Part shown: one piece after another, positions 34,950 to 44,695 of the stretch
How the letters are laid out: every line of letters starts with the position of its first letter
Numbering within the stretch: position 1 is the first letter of the stretch
NCBI GenBank assembly: GCA_002148405.1
Contig: MUGG01000119.1
Span: 150,352 to 214,351, forward strand
Length of the DNA stretch: 64,000 bases
Source of the DNA: Alkalinema sp. CACIAM 70d
GTDB taxonomy: Bacteria; Cyanobacteriota; Cyanobacteriia; Leptolyngbyales; Leptolyngbyaceae
Direction of reading: 5' to 3'
The notes under the pieces: generated by a model
The model's input: only the letters and a program-made list of their open reading frames with translations
What the model was told of the DNA's origin: nothing
Databases searched by the model: none
Position numbers and translations under genes: made by a program

Positions 34950-37900
34950 TTAAAGTCTATAGAGTCTATTGAGGGATTCCTGTTGTTCTAGCTGCTTAAC
35001 TTTATCAGTAAGCTGATCGATTGTTTGCTGCTGCTGTTTTATAACTGTTGAGAGTGTTTCAATCACTGTTCGATCGTCTTTAACTGCTTTTGTGAGAATT
35101 GCAACAACATCCATGAGTTTGATGGCTGTTCCCTCAAAATCGGTTAATAGCTCTGGGGTTTCTTCGGCAATGAATCCAGCATGTAAGGCTGCCTGGTGAT
35201 CGTTTTTAAAGCTGAATTTGACAGGCGTTAACTGGTTGAGTAGGGTAGAAACTTCTTGGCTGGAGAGGTCAACGATCTGATTTTTTAGGGTTTGGGAGGA
35301 CGGAGAAGCCAATCGTCCGGCTAAAACGTCGCCTTCGATCGTGCCGTGGACTTTCAGCGTTACATTATCCTGCGGATCGCCGCCAATGCCTGCTTTACCT
35401 CGTACAGTGAGGTCATGATTGAGGGTAAGGGGGTTGGTAAAGGTATTGGTTAGGGTATTGGTCAGGGTATCGTTCAGTTGGGAAAGTTTACGATCGACGT
35501 AGGTTTTGACGGCTTTTTGGGTGGGAACGGTGAGTTCAGAAAATTCGTTTCCGGTGGGAAGAAGAGTATCGTTGGGGGAGAAGTTATTAATGGGGACGCC
35601 GTGCAGGAGTTGAATGACCCCGCTGATGGTGAGATTTTGGGTGAGAAAGTCTTGAGTGGGTGAACCTCCTTGGTTCGCTTTGCTATTTAAGCTATCTTGG
35701 TTCGCTTTGCTATTTAAGCTGTTTTGGAGGTTGTTTAAGCTGCTTTGGATGTCGGCTTGGAGGGGTTGAATCTGTTGATCGACGTAGGTTCGTGCTTCGG
35801 AGAGAATGGCATCCCGATCGTTGCTTCCCCGATTGAGGGAAAAGACACTGAGAGGTGTTGCTGCTGCGGGGGCGTTCGATCGGTTATTGGCGACGGCTTC
35901 GTCTCTCAATTCCCGTCCTAGTTTTTCAATTTCTCGATCGACATAGCTAATATCAGCCTTGGTACTCAGGGTGGGATTTAGGCCTCTGATTTGGCCATCG
36001 ACATAATTTTTGACGGCTACTTCAGTGGGTAGCTCAGTATTGCTTGGAGTTGAACTAATATCTGTGGAAAATGCACTGATCGTAATGGATCCCGAATTAA
36101 ACTTTAGAGTTCTATGAATTGTGAGATTTTCGGTCTGAAAAGGTTGATTGGGTGAGCCATTCTTGTTGGCTTTTTCATTAATATTACTGGTAATTGTATC
36201 GATGCTTCTAGTAACTGGAACTAAGGCGTTACTAACGTAGTCATCAATGTAATCCTTAACGGTTCTGTCCGTAGGAACGGCTGTGTGAACATCTGTTAGA
36301 GTGCCGCTAGCAGAAATACTATTGACGATCGCTCCGGAACTACCTAGAGTTAGGGATGCAGCAGTTATGCCGTTGGTCACAGCAAGAGAATTGCACTGTC
36401 CATGCCCCGTAAGATTCAAACTACTCCCCGTCAAAATTGCTCCGCTGACGGTTCCTGTGGCATTGAGACTAGTCGCTGTGACGCCATTGGTAACGGTCAA
36501 ATCGCTTAGTTGGCCATTTCCGGTGATTTCTAAACTATTTCCCGTAATTTTTCCGGTTGCAGTTAGGCTGTTGGTAGTTGTGTTGTTAGTGACTGTAAAA
36601 GAGTCGGCTTGACCGCTACCGGATAGCCTTAAACTCTTGCCTATTAAAGTATCTCCTTCAATATTGCCTGTGGCATTGAGGCTGGTAGCAGTGATTCCAT
36701 TCGTTACCTGTAAAGAATTCAGTTGACTGCGGCCTGTAATATCTAAACTATCCCCTGTAATATTCTCTGTTGCCTTGAGGCTTCGGGTTTGAATGTTCTG
36801 AGTGATTGTAAGGGACTCTAGCTGACCGCTACCTGTAATTTCTAAACTGGCACCTTTAATTTTGCCCGTGGCCTCTAGACTGCCTGTGGTAATGCCATGG
36901 GTGACGGATGCAGAATCAGCGGTGATAGTGGCACTTGCATTTAAGGCTTGGGTTTTGATGTTGCCTTCGACGTGGAGCGTCTCGATCGGTCGATCGGTAC
37001 CAATGCCAACTCGTCCTAGGGGGGTTACGATGAACTGCGGTTGGGCAGCGCTATCTTCCAGTCGAACGATCGCGGGTTGGTAAGCAAATGAAGGGTTACT
37101 GGCTGTAACCGGTTTTTCTAACTTGGCGATCTTAGCGTTGGAGTCTTGAGTGTCGGAATCTACAGATAATACAGAGTTCCCAGTGGTGTCGCCACTGATA
37201 AACAAGATATCGCCTGGATGGAGTTCCTGAACGCCAGAACCGCTTAATTGCGTCTTATCTGAAGCATTAACCGATAACGTCCCTCGAATGGGGGTTGTGG
37301 GTGTATTTCGGACATGCAGTCGTGCGATCGGTTGTTTGGTGCCAACCCCTAAACGACCATCAATGCGATCGTTGCCTGCGCCTTGGTGCGTAATGTAAAG
37401 ATTATTCTGAAGTTCCAGCGCTCCACTGAGGATGCCTCCAATAGATCCTAAGCAGCTACTGAGCGGCGGAAATAATAATCGACTATCTTGTAATGATTGT
37501 GTAATAAATTGTTTTGGCTGATTTGTTGGATTAATAATGGTGTTGTTAGCTGTATTGGTAGTCGAACCACCATCAGCATTACCGATCGAATCACTGCTCA
37601 GATTACCTACAGAGTGACTGGCAAGATTTTGAGTCAAATTTTCTGTGGTATTCAGTTGCACCATTGCTAACAATGCATAGTGATGTTCAATTCCTTGGGG
37701 CTGCTGGGCAAGGGGTTGGGCAATGCTCTGGGAGGGTTGGCCAAGGGATTGCTCAATACCATCGCTAGGCCAATCAATCTGATCAATTCTTGCGGCAATC
37801 AACCAATAGTCACCTGTTTCGTAAACAGAATTTTCAGAAAATTTGACTTTGATGCCTTGTTCTAACTCAATATATTCCTTACTAGTGGGGATTTCTGGCA

Positions 37901-39182
37901 GAGTTCCCACATGCCATCGCCGGACTACAAGATTTTCACCTTCAGGAATTGGCCCTGTGAGTCGCGATCGATCGAAGGTAATTTTCCGTAGTGAAGCACT
38001 CTGGAATGGGACTAGGACGCCGGGTTTACCGTTTAATTCATTTTCCTGACTTGTTATTTCTAACCACCATTGTTCTGATTTCAAGGATTGCCATCCCTGT
38101 TGGTCAAATTTAGTAACAATGACGTTATCTTCAATTTTTTCGATCGCGCTGGCAACACTCGCGTTATCCCGTGACCATTTGAAGGTGGCAGTTCCTAAGG
38201 CTCCGCCTTGATGAATTTCGACCCGATATAATTGATTCTCCAAGGGTTGCTGCGCAAAGGACTTGGCCGTCATCAATGCTTGGCGATCTTTGTGATTTTG
38301 GACAAATAAATTCCAGCGATCGACTAAAATATCGTATTCTGTCTCATCGGGTGCTGCTGGGCTAGGGAGACTAGGTAATTCATCCGTGGCTTTGAGTTTT
38401 AATTGCCAAATAGTTTGGGTACGAGTGGTGGTATCTGGAATTTCCAAAGCCTTTTCGCGAATCGTTGAATCCTCCACAGCAGTGATGTGCCGCTCCCACA
38501 CATCTAAATAGACAGCATAGATCGCTGGTTTCTGATAGGAGAGGCTGGGGGGACGGTAGTCCGGCTGGGTAAGGTAGGTGATGAGGCGGCAAGCGGTTGT
38601 GGGTACTAGAACCTTTTCGCTCAGAGTTAAAATACCCGTTTGACGATCGACATTTGTAATTTTCACCCAGCGATCGGGCTGGTTTAGGGAGGGCTCTGAG
38701 CCTGAGGATGCTGTACCATTGACGACGTTCTGTTTGGGAATGGCGAGCCACTGATTGGGCTCTAGGGGACGACCATCGACAATTAGGGTCGACGCGCGGA
38801 CACTTTTTGTGGGATTTTGCGCATTTGAAGGTGCGTTGAGGGTGGTAATGCCCGTATCCGCCAGCGTTAAATTAAAGGCTGTGCCGCTTTCTGCTTCACA
38901 AAGAATGCCATCCACATAGAACCGTCCCGCCGTGATCAGCAAATCCTCGGCGGTATTGGAGGAATCTGAGGGGGGCAGGGCTTGAATTTTGAAGGCTTTT
39001 GGGTCTGAGGTGCCAGAGGTGTCGCCAATCATGTCGATCGCCTGCGATCGAGCAATATGGGCTTGAATATCCACTTGCTCATTCCAATCGGAATCGAGAA
39101 GCAAGCGACCCTGTTGCATCCGGACGCTGGTGAAGTGTTTGTGGGGATTGAACCGAAGTTGAGTAAAGTCGCCGCCCTTCAT
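34950..39182 (-). CDS. CIS tail fibre with DUF6519 head and S74 chaperone tail
   Basis: A 1410-residue fibre protein. Residues 1 to about 110 (MKGGDFTQLRFNPHKHF, VRMQQGRLLLDSDWNEQVDI) form the DUF6519 domain seen in contractile injection system loci, probably the baseplate attachment. A large middle part follows, then five repeats of 33 or 38 residues at about 770-945 (ATGKITGNSLEITGNGQLSD type), fitting a trimeric beta-stalk. The C-terminal ~120 residues start with SSQTLKNQIVDLS and include AGFIAEETPELL, a peptidase S74-type intramolecular chaperone, ending in a coiled coil (IKQQQQTIDQLTDKVKQLEQ). S74 domains help trimerise fibres and then usually cleave themselves off. GAGGAG precedes the ATG. 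Target specificity is unknown. Confidence 0.88.
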   Translation of the reverse strand: MKGGDFTQLRFNPHKHFTSVRMQQGRLLLDSDWNEQVDIQAHIARSQAIDMIGDTSGTSDPKAFKIQALPPSDSSNTAEDLLITAGRFYVDGILCEAESGTAFNLTLADTGITTLNAPSNAQNPTKSVRASTLIVDGRPLEPNQWLAIPKQNVVNGTASSGSEPSLNQPDRWVKITNVDRQTGILTLSEKVLVPTTACRLITYLTQPDYRPPSLSYQKPAIYAVYLDVWERHITAVEDSTIREKALEIPDTTTRTQTIWQLKLKATDELPSLPSPAAPDETEYDILVDRWNLFVQNHKDRQALMTAKSFAQQPLENQLYRVEIHQGGALGTATFKWSRDNASVASAIEKIEDNVIVTKFDQQGWQSLKSEQWWLEITSQENELNGKPGVLVPFQSASLRKITFDRSRLTGPIPEGENLVVRRWHVGTLPEIPTSKEYIELEQGIKVKFSENSVYETGDYWLIAARIDQIDWPSDGIEQSLGQPSQSIAQPLAQQPQGIEHHYALLAMVQLNTTENLTQNLASHSVGNLSSDSIGNADGGSTTNTANNTIINPTNQPKQFITQSLQDSRLLFPPLSSCLGSIGGILSGALELQNNLYITHQGAGNDRIDGRLGVGTKQPIARLHVRNTPTTPIRGTLSVNASDKTQLSGSGVQELHPGDILFISGDTTGNSVLSVDSDTQDSNAKIAKLEKPVTASNPSFAYQPAIVRLEDSAAQPQFIVTPLGRVGIGTDRPIETLHVEGNIKTQALNASATITADSASVTHGITTGSLEATGKIKGASLEITGSGQLESLTITQNIQTRSLKATENITGDSLDITGRSQLNSLQVTNGITATSLNATGNIEGDTLIGKSLRLSGSGQADSFTVTNNTTTNSLTATGKITGNSLEITGNGQLSDLTVTNGVTATSLNATGTVSGAILTGSSLNLTGHGQCNSLAVTNGITAASLTLGSSGAIVNSISASGTLTDVHTAVPTDRTVKDYIDDYVSNALVPVTRSIDTITSNINEKANKNGSPNQPFQTENLTIHRTLKFNSGSITISAFSTDISSTPSNTELPTEVAVKNYVDGQIRGLNPTLSTKADISYVDREIEKLGRELRDEAVANNRSNAPAAATPLSVFSLNRGSNDRDAILSEARTYVDQQIQPLQADIQSSLNNLQNSLNSKANQDSLNSKANQGGSPTQDFLTQNLTISGVIQLLHGVPINNFSPNDTLLPTGNEFSELTVPTQKAVKTYVDRKLSQLNDTLTNTLTNTFTNPLTLNHDLTVRGKAGIGGDPQDNVTLKVHGTIEGDVLAGRLASPSSQTLKNQIVDLSSQEVSTLLNQLTPVKFSFKNDHQAALHAGFIAEETPELLTDFEGTAIKLMDVVAILTKAVKDDRTVIETLSTVIKQQQQTIDQLTDKVKQLEQQESLNRLYRL

Positions 39183-39225
39183 GGAAATTCTCCTCTAGTG
39201 CATCGAAATTGGCTGGGTCGTCTAA

Positions 39226-42200
39226 TCAAGTCATGTAAAAAATACCTGCCTCTAATCCAAATCGAAGGGATTCTTCTAGGCTAGCTTGTAAACTCTTTTC
39301 CCGTTGCGATTGCTTTAAAAAGTTAAAGACCCCCATTTCTGCTCCGTCTTCTGCACCTGTGTAAAGTTCCACGGGACAAGTTCGATCGAGTTGGCCATAG
39401 CTGGGATTGCCCGATTGAAGATTGGTAAATCGGGGTTGGAGACGATTCATAATTTGTAATTTCTCTTCTAAATTTAGTATTCCACGGTTCATTGCAGTCC
39501 ATGATTTGCCTCCATCGATCGACTGGAAAAAATTTCCAACAACTGTGCCCATCTGAAGGGCTTTTGTCACTGGATCGAGGCTGAGTGCTGTAATGGTTGC
39601 GCCTCGGGTGATGCCATTGTTAACGGTAAACGGCTCCCAGGTGTAGCCACTGTCGATCGAGTGCCAGAGTTGGCCGTCGTCGCTGGCGGCATAGAGCGGG
39701 TGGTGACGTAGGTAGGGGGTACCGCTGGGCAGATCGGGGCAGAAGGCTGCATCGACTTCTAATTGATGGTTGGACTGAATGTTAACGATGCGGCGGGATT
39801 GATCTAAAGCGGTCAGGATGTCTCCCACTTGAAAGTCTTCGGTAAAAAAGGTACTAGTTCCAATGATTTGAACTCCTTGGCTAGCGATCGTGCCTCGGGG
39901 GAGTGGACGCGGTAAGGTGGCAAGGCTGGTAATCTGGATCTCTGTGAGTCCTCGGGGTTCCCAACGATCGTGGTCTGGGATCAACCGAAAGATGCCATCC
40001 TCAGTTCCCGCAAACAGTTGGCCATTGCGATCGACGATTAATTGGCTAATGTCCCGATCGGTCAGCCCATCGTTGACCGCAGTCCACCGCAATTGAGGGG
40101 AAGCCAGATCGGTCAAGGCTGATCGGAACACGCCACTCCCCGCAGTGCCTAGCCACAGAGAATCAGCGTGAATCAGCAATGTGGTAATGTTGGGATTGCT
40201 TAAGCCTGTATTAATCGTAAAAGCGGTGCCGGGTGGTAGGTTGGGATGGAAGGGAGCATTGACGGTGAGGCGATAGTTATCGGTGATTTTGACGACTTTC
40301 CGACTTTGTCCCGCAGCGTTGATGATATCTCCCACCTTGAGTTGGCTAATAAATGCGGTAGGTTGTTCTACATTGGTTGCGCCTGTGATGCTAGTTCCAT
40401 TGCTAGAAATGGTACCTTGCCCTAGATTACGGGTGGTCAGTATCCTAGGATTTTGAGTTTCGTTCTGTGATACGCATAGCAATCCATCCCCTGCGGTTGC
40501 TACCAATAACCGGATTGCTAATGAACTGTTATTGATGGAGTTGTTATCAAGGGCAAGCAGGTCTGTAATTTGCGTATTGATTGCAGGTAAGTTGACCGAT
40601 CGCCAAAGAATCGGTTCTTCTGCCGTGAGTCTGTAGGGATTCACTCGATCGGCCTGAAAGAGACGACCATCGGCAGTGCCCGCCCAGAGGGTGACGGAGC
40701 CATCGGTTTGGGTTTGGGCCTGGAGGGTCGTAATGGTGCGATTGGTGGGTTGCTGGGGCAGGGCTTCCCAGGCTTGTGCGCCAGCTTTCCAAACGAAAAT
40801 GCCGCCGCCTGCGGTACTGGCGATCGTAGTAGGCAAGGGACGATCGGGATTGTCCGGATTGGCATAGGAGAGAGTCACGATCTCGCTGACGGGGGAAGGG
40901 AGGGGATTCAACGTTTCCATCAGGGCTTGTTGGGGTTGGCAGCGGTAGCGCGTTGGGGTTCGCGATCCTTCAGGAACATAGCAAAATCTCAGACAACCGA
41001 CCTGTTGGCGCAGCGTTGTGACTTTTTCGGTAAAGAGGCTATTACTGGCTTGTAAACTCCGAACTTTCACCGATCCTAAAACCGTTGTCGTACTAATGGT
41101 TGTGGTGGCTCCGATCGCGAGGATTGCCGATTGCAGACTACTCTCTGAATGGTTGCTATTTGTGTTATAAGTGCTATTAAGAGAACTATCGATAATGCAA
41201 TCTTCAATCTGAAGCTGAGGAGTGGTGTCTGCTAGCACTACCGATCTGGTCAGGCTCCGTTTTAAGATGATTTCTAAGCGATCGTTTTCCCCTGAAATGT
41301 CTTCCGCAGCGTCTTCCCAGGGATTTTCGGGTGCCTGTTCAGCTTGGGACAACCCGATCGCGCTTTGGACTCCGGTCAGTAGGTCATTGAAGCCCAAAAA
41401 AGCCAGCCGCATCAGTTGCGCGAGATTTTGCTTAGGGGCGTTTTTATCTAAGCCGAGGCCAAGGCGTAGCAAGTGCTGAATCAGGATCAGGCAATAAATA
41501 ATTAATGCGAGGGGCCGGGTTAGGGAATGGTTACAGTCCTCGCTATCTTCGGGCGCGATCGCTTCGACGACTAACCCCTCAGTGGGCGATCGCAGGGTGC
41601 AATGGCGAATTTCAAGGCGCTGGAGCTGGCCGGGAAGGACGCGCAGTGGGCCTTCAATCAGCAAGCCATCGAGGATGAGTTGGTTAAATAAAACCGCTTC
41701 TAGGGTCGGGGTGCCCTGAATGTTGAGATTGCCGTGGAGGTGGGGCCGATATCCATTGGCGGCGAGGATTTCTAATTGACGATCGGCGGGTAATTTGACT
41801 GTGAGGTTGCCGGAATAGGTGCCGTTGTCGCCAATCACGATCGTGCCGGGGGTGGACTGTTGGGGTTCTTCGGGAATGACACCGAGATATTGCCAACCCG
41901 CGCCATTTTGATCGGGTAAGGGCTCGAGGTCGGTGAAGCCAAGGGATGTGTAATTAGAAATAAACAGAATTAACGTGCGGCCTGCGTAGAAGCTCAAATC
42001 AAATTGACAGGCTTGTTCTAGCGTGACGATTGAGCCTTCGCCGTCGATCGCCTGACCAGGCTGAATTTCAATTCTAGATAAGGGTTGATTGGGAGCAACG
42101 GGGGTAATGGTTAAACCGTCGTCTAAAATACGGCCAGCGGGACGTAGCCAAGGGGGCCGATCGCTACTCTGGGGTGTTTCTAAGGATAACGCTTCTGGTG

Positions 42201-44619
42201 TTAGATAGAGAGTTGCGAGAACAATGTAAGTTTCTAAATCGAGGGAATGCTCCTGGGAATGGAGGGTGCGATCGATCTTGCCCGGTTGAATAATTTGTGC
42301 AGTCCCTCGCGGATAACGACGATCGGCCCCGGTGAACAATACCAGTTGCACGGTTTGATCGCGGTAAGGTTCCAAATCGAAGGCTTCCTGTCCCGTAAAG
42401 GGAATGATGGCTCCTAAACTATCCTTGGCTTGACCGTTGCTAATCTGGACAGCCAGGCGATCGGCGATGGGTGTCACCTCTAAGCCTGCGACAATCCGGG
42501 CGATGGGCATGAATGTGGCTGCCACTTGGGGGATATCGAGGTAGGCGAGGTGCAGCGTTTCCTGGCGCGGATTCCGCTGGGTCTTAGATTGTGTAGCCTG
42601 CTTTTGTAATTCAGCTAGGGGGATAAATTCTATCTGCTGCGTTGTGCCCGACAATCGCCGTTCGATCGTCCAAACTAATTCCCCCCGTGTACCCTGATAA
42701 CTGCGTAAATCAATGGCTTGGTTATTGACTTCTGTAATCCTATGACCTTGGCGATCGAGGGCGGTACCTGCGGTTACGATCACTTCCATGCGCCCTTGGG
42801 GGGTAAGCACGTTGAATCCTTGGACAATTCCGGCCCGAAAGGTGTGCTCGGGGTTGGGATAGTCGGGAAGGGCTGTCATTTGGCCGTCTAATAATTCCCA
42901 CCCTGCCAACGGAATCAGCATTCCTGACGGATAGGATTCGAGTACGGTTTCGGGAATCAGTTGAATGGGAGGTGGAAAGGTATCTGACAACGTTAGTAGG
43001 GACGCTACGACGATCAGCCGTTGGGTTTCTAGGGAAATTTTTGATTGATCGATTAAGGTCTTAACATCCAAGCTAAGGGGTTGGGCTAGGGAGATCGATC
43101 GACCTTGGGCATCGATCGCGGTGCCGGAATAGACTACAAGTTGCGGTTGCAAGCAGCCGAACCCCTGGGCAAATTCCACGGTTAACCCTTCAAGAATGCC
43201 GTATTGAAACGGCGGGGGGGCGGGTAATTTGGCATCGCCGATAATGCGGCTGACCCGATCGGGGGGTAGGATGATTTTTTGAAGGGGAATGGCGGTTTGA
43301 TCCCGTAGGGCTTGCCAGGTTTGTACGGTGCGATTCCAGGCTTGAACTGCGCTGGCTAGGGGATTGCTACTGGCGGATGCCGCTTGCTGGACGCGCCAAA
43401 CTAAGGGATCGATCGGTTCAGCAAAAACGGTGGGATCAGCGGTGGCGTTGATGGAAAAGGCTTGGGTGAGGGGGTTATCGGCGACTTCTTCCCGATTGTA
43501 TGGCCCACCCCCCACATCGCCACTGAAGCCATAGAGATAGCTGACTTCCACTTTGCTGGGGAGGGTCTTGCCGAGAAAGGCCAAGCGCCCCTGCTCCGGA
43601 TCGATCGCGACTGTCGCAGGGGGTCGGTCGGTCGGTGTGACGGGTGCCCAGGAGAAATCTTCTGGATTGGTGGAGGGAGTCTTTGTGAGCGATCGAATTT
43701 GAATTTCCTCGGGAGGAATCGGTTGCGGTTGGCCGTCGAGGAAAACTTGCAGGACGGGATTGATTCCAAAGTAGTGGGCGAGGGGTAAGGGCAAGCCTTG
43801 GCTTTGGGCCTGGCGGCGATCGGTCAGTTCCTGTTCCAGCACAATGCGCCGCAAGGGAGCGGGGACGTTAAATTCTGCGGCAAGGTGGAGAATGTCGGTT
43901 TCGGTTTGGGGGTGATTAAACAGGGGGGTGCGATCGTTGCCCAGGGGATCGAAGCTGTAGTAACGGCCTGTGGCAGTATTGTCTGGCCCTGTGACCCGTC
44001 TTGCTAAGACCCGTTCTAAGGGATAGCTTTGCAATCGCCAAATGAATAATCCAATGTGTCGTACATTGTAGCGACCGCGATCGCGGGGTTCGTTGGGTAA
44101 GCCCATGCTACGGATTTCGGCGGTGTAAGCGACCCGTTGTTCAAAGGGACTGCCAATTTGATCAGGGCGACGATTCGATCGTAAATCCACCGTCGTAATT
44201 TCTGGGCGGACATGGCTTAGGTTTTGGGTGGTGGCAAGGACTTGGTAAAACTCTACAGCTCGTGCCCGCCAATCAGTAACGTCCCGCACCAACTGCTCTA
44301 ATACCGTGGCGGTGCCTTTGCGACGGCGGTAGGCGAGGGTATTGGCGACGTAGGCGCGTCGTTGTTGTTGCCCGTAGGTTTGTGCCGATTCGCCGTAGAG
44401 TTCCTGGGTGCTGAGCAGATCGCCAATGTAGGGCACGACCCATTCTGCACAGGTTTCGATAAACCAGTTTTCGTAGAGATCGGTAATGTCCTGCTCAATG
44501 ATGCGAAATTCGCTTTCTACCGCTGCTAGTAAGGCCCGCAGGGGTTCACCTTCGGCGATGTCGCGTTGCCGATAGAGGGCAGGGAGGAGACTGTAGAGGC
44601 GATCGAGGGGCAGGTTCAT
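39226..44619 (-). CDS. gpI-like baseplate protein with beta-helix and propeller extension
   Basis: The N-terminal ~240 residues match the P2 gpI / Afp12-like baseplate family (LYSLLPALYRQRDIAEGEPL, YLGD-type WVVPYIGDLLS, AYRRRKGTATVLEQLVRDVT). Members are normally a few hundred to about a thousand residues; this one has 1797. A beta-rich centre is followed near 920-1200 by what looks like a right-handed beta-helix (YSGNLTVKLPADRQLEILAA, LRVLPGQLQRLEIRHCTLRS), interrupted at 1034-1056 by a strongly hydrophobic segment (PLALIIYCLILIQHLLRLGL). The last ~550 residues carry propeller-like repeats (SIDSGYTWEPF, SIDGGKSWTAM) and two copies of a beta module near 1398 and 1574 (GTISSNGTSITG, GTIASQGVQIIG). 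The gene follows the 2196-residue baseplate gene by 76 bases. Confidence 0.85.
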   Translation of the reverse strand: MNLPLDRLYSLLPALYRQRDIAEGEPLRALLAAVESEFRIIEQDITDLYENWFIETCAEWVVPYIGDLLSTQELYGESAQTYGQQQRRAYVANTLAYRRRKGTATVLEQLVRDVTDWRARAVEFYQVLATTQNLSHVRPEITTVDLRSNRRPDQIGSPFEQRVAYTAEIRSMGLPNEPRDRGRYNVRHIGLFIWRLQSYPLERVLARRVTGPDNTATGRYYSFDPLGNDRTPLFNHPQTETDILHLAAEFNVPAPLRRIVLEQELTDRRQAQSQGLPLPLAHYFGINPVLQVFLDGQPQPIPPEEIQIRSLTKTPSTNPEDFSWAPVTPTDRPPATVAIDPEQGRLAFLGKTLPSKVEVSYLYGFSGDVGGGPYNREEVADNPLTQAFSINATADPTVFAEPIDPLVWRVQQAASASSNPLASAVQAWNRTVQTWQALRDQTAIPLQKIILPPDRVSRIIGDAKLPAPPPFQYGILEGLTVEFAQGFGCLQPQLVVYSGTAIDAQGRSISLAQPLSLDVKTLIDQSKISLETQRLIVVASLLTLSDTFPPPIQLIPETVLESYPSGMLIPLAGWELLDGQMTALPDYPNPEHTFRAGIVQGFNVLTPQGRMEVIVTAGTALDRQGHRITEVNNQAIDLRSYQGTRGELVWTIERRLSGTTQQIEFIPLAELQKQATQSKTQRNPRQETLHLAYLDIPQVAATFMPIARIVAGLEVTPIADRLAVQISNGQAKDSLGAIIPFTGQEAFDLEPYRDQTVQLVLFTGADRRYPRGTAQIIQPGKIDRTLHSQEHSLDLETYIVLATLYLTPEALSLETPQSSDRPPWLRPAGRILDDGLTITPVAPNQPLSRIEIQPGQAIDGEGSIVTLEQACQFDLSFYAGRTLILFISNYTSLGFTDLEPLPDQNGAGWQYLGVIPEEPQQSTPGTIVIGDNGTYSGNLTVKLPADRQLEILAANGYRPHLHGNLNIQGTPTLEAVLFNQLILDGLLIEGPLRVLPGQLQRLEIRHCTLRSPTEGLVVEAIAPEDSEDCNHSLTRPLALIIYCLILIQHLLRLGLGLDKNAPKQNLAQLMRLAFLGFNDLLTGVQSAIGLSQAEQAPENPWEDAAEDISGENDRLEIILKRSLTRSVVLADTTPQLQIEDCIIDSSLNSTYNTNSNHSESSLQSAILAIGATTTISTTTVLGSVKVRSLQASNSLFTEKVTTLRQQVGCLRFCYVPEGSRTPTRYRCQPQQALMETLNPLPSPVSEIVTLSYANPDNPDRPLPTTIASTAGGGIFVWKAGAQAWEALPQQPTNRTITTLQAQTQTDGSVTLWAGTADGRLFQADRVNPYRLTAEEPILWRSVNLPAINTQITDLLALDNNSINNSSLAIRLLVATAGDGLLCVSQNETQNPRILTTRNLGQGTISSNGTSITGATNVEQPTAFISQLKVGDIINAAGQSRKVVKITDNYRLTVNAPFHPNLPPGTAFTINTGLSNPNITTLLIHADSLWLGTAGSGVFRSALTDLASPQLRWTAVNDGLTDRDISQLIVDRNGQLFAGTEDGIFRLIPDHDRWEPRGLTEIQITSLATLPRPLPRGTIASQGVQIIGTSTFFTEDFQVGDILTALDQSRRIVNIQSNHQLEVDAAFCPDLPSGTPYLRHHPLYAASDDGQLWHSIDSGYTWEPFTVNNGITRGATITALSLDPVTKALQMGTVVGNFFQSIDGGKSWTAMNRGILNLEEKLQIMNRLQPRFTNLQSGNPSYGQLDRTCPVELYTGAEDGAEMGVFNFLKQSQREKSLQASLEESLRFGLEAGIFYMT

Positions 44620-44628
44620 GGGGGAATT

Positions 44629-44652
44629 AAATAGAGCGGTAAATAGAGCGGT
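44629..44652. repeat. Two tandem copies of a 12-base unit
   Basis: AAATAGAGCGGT occurs twice head to tail in the 76-base gap between the two largest baseplate genes. Confidence 0.9.
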
Positions 44653-44695
44653 AAACTAAATTGTCAATGGAGTCGTTATACAGAAAATGAAGCAC

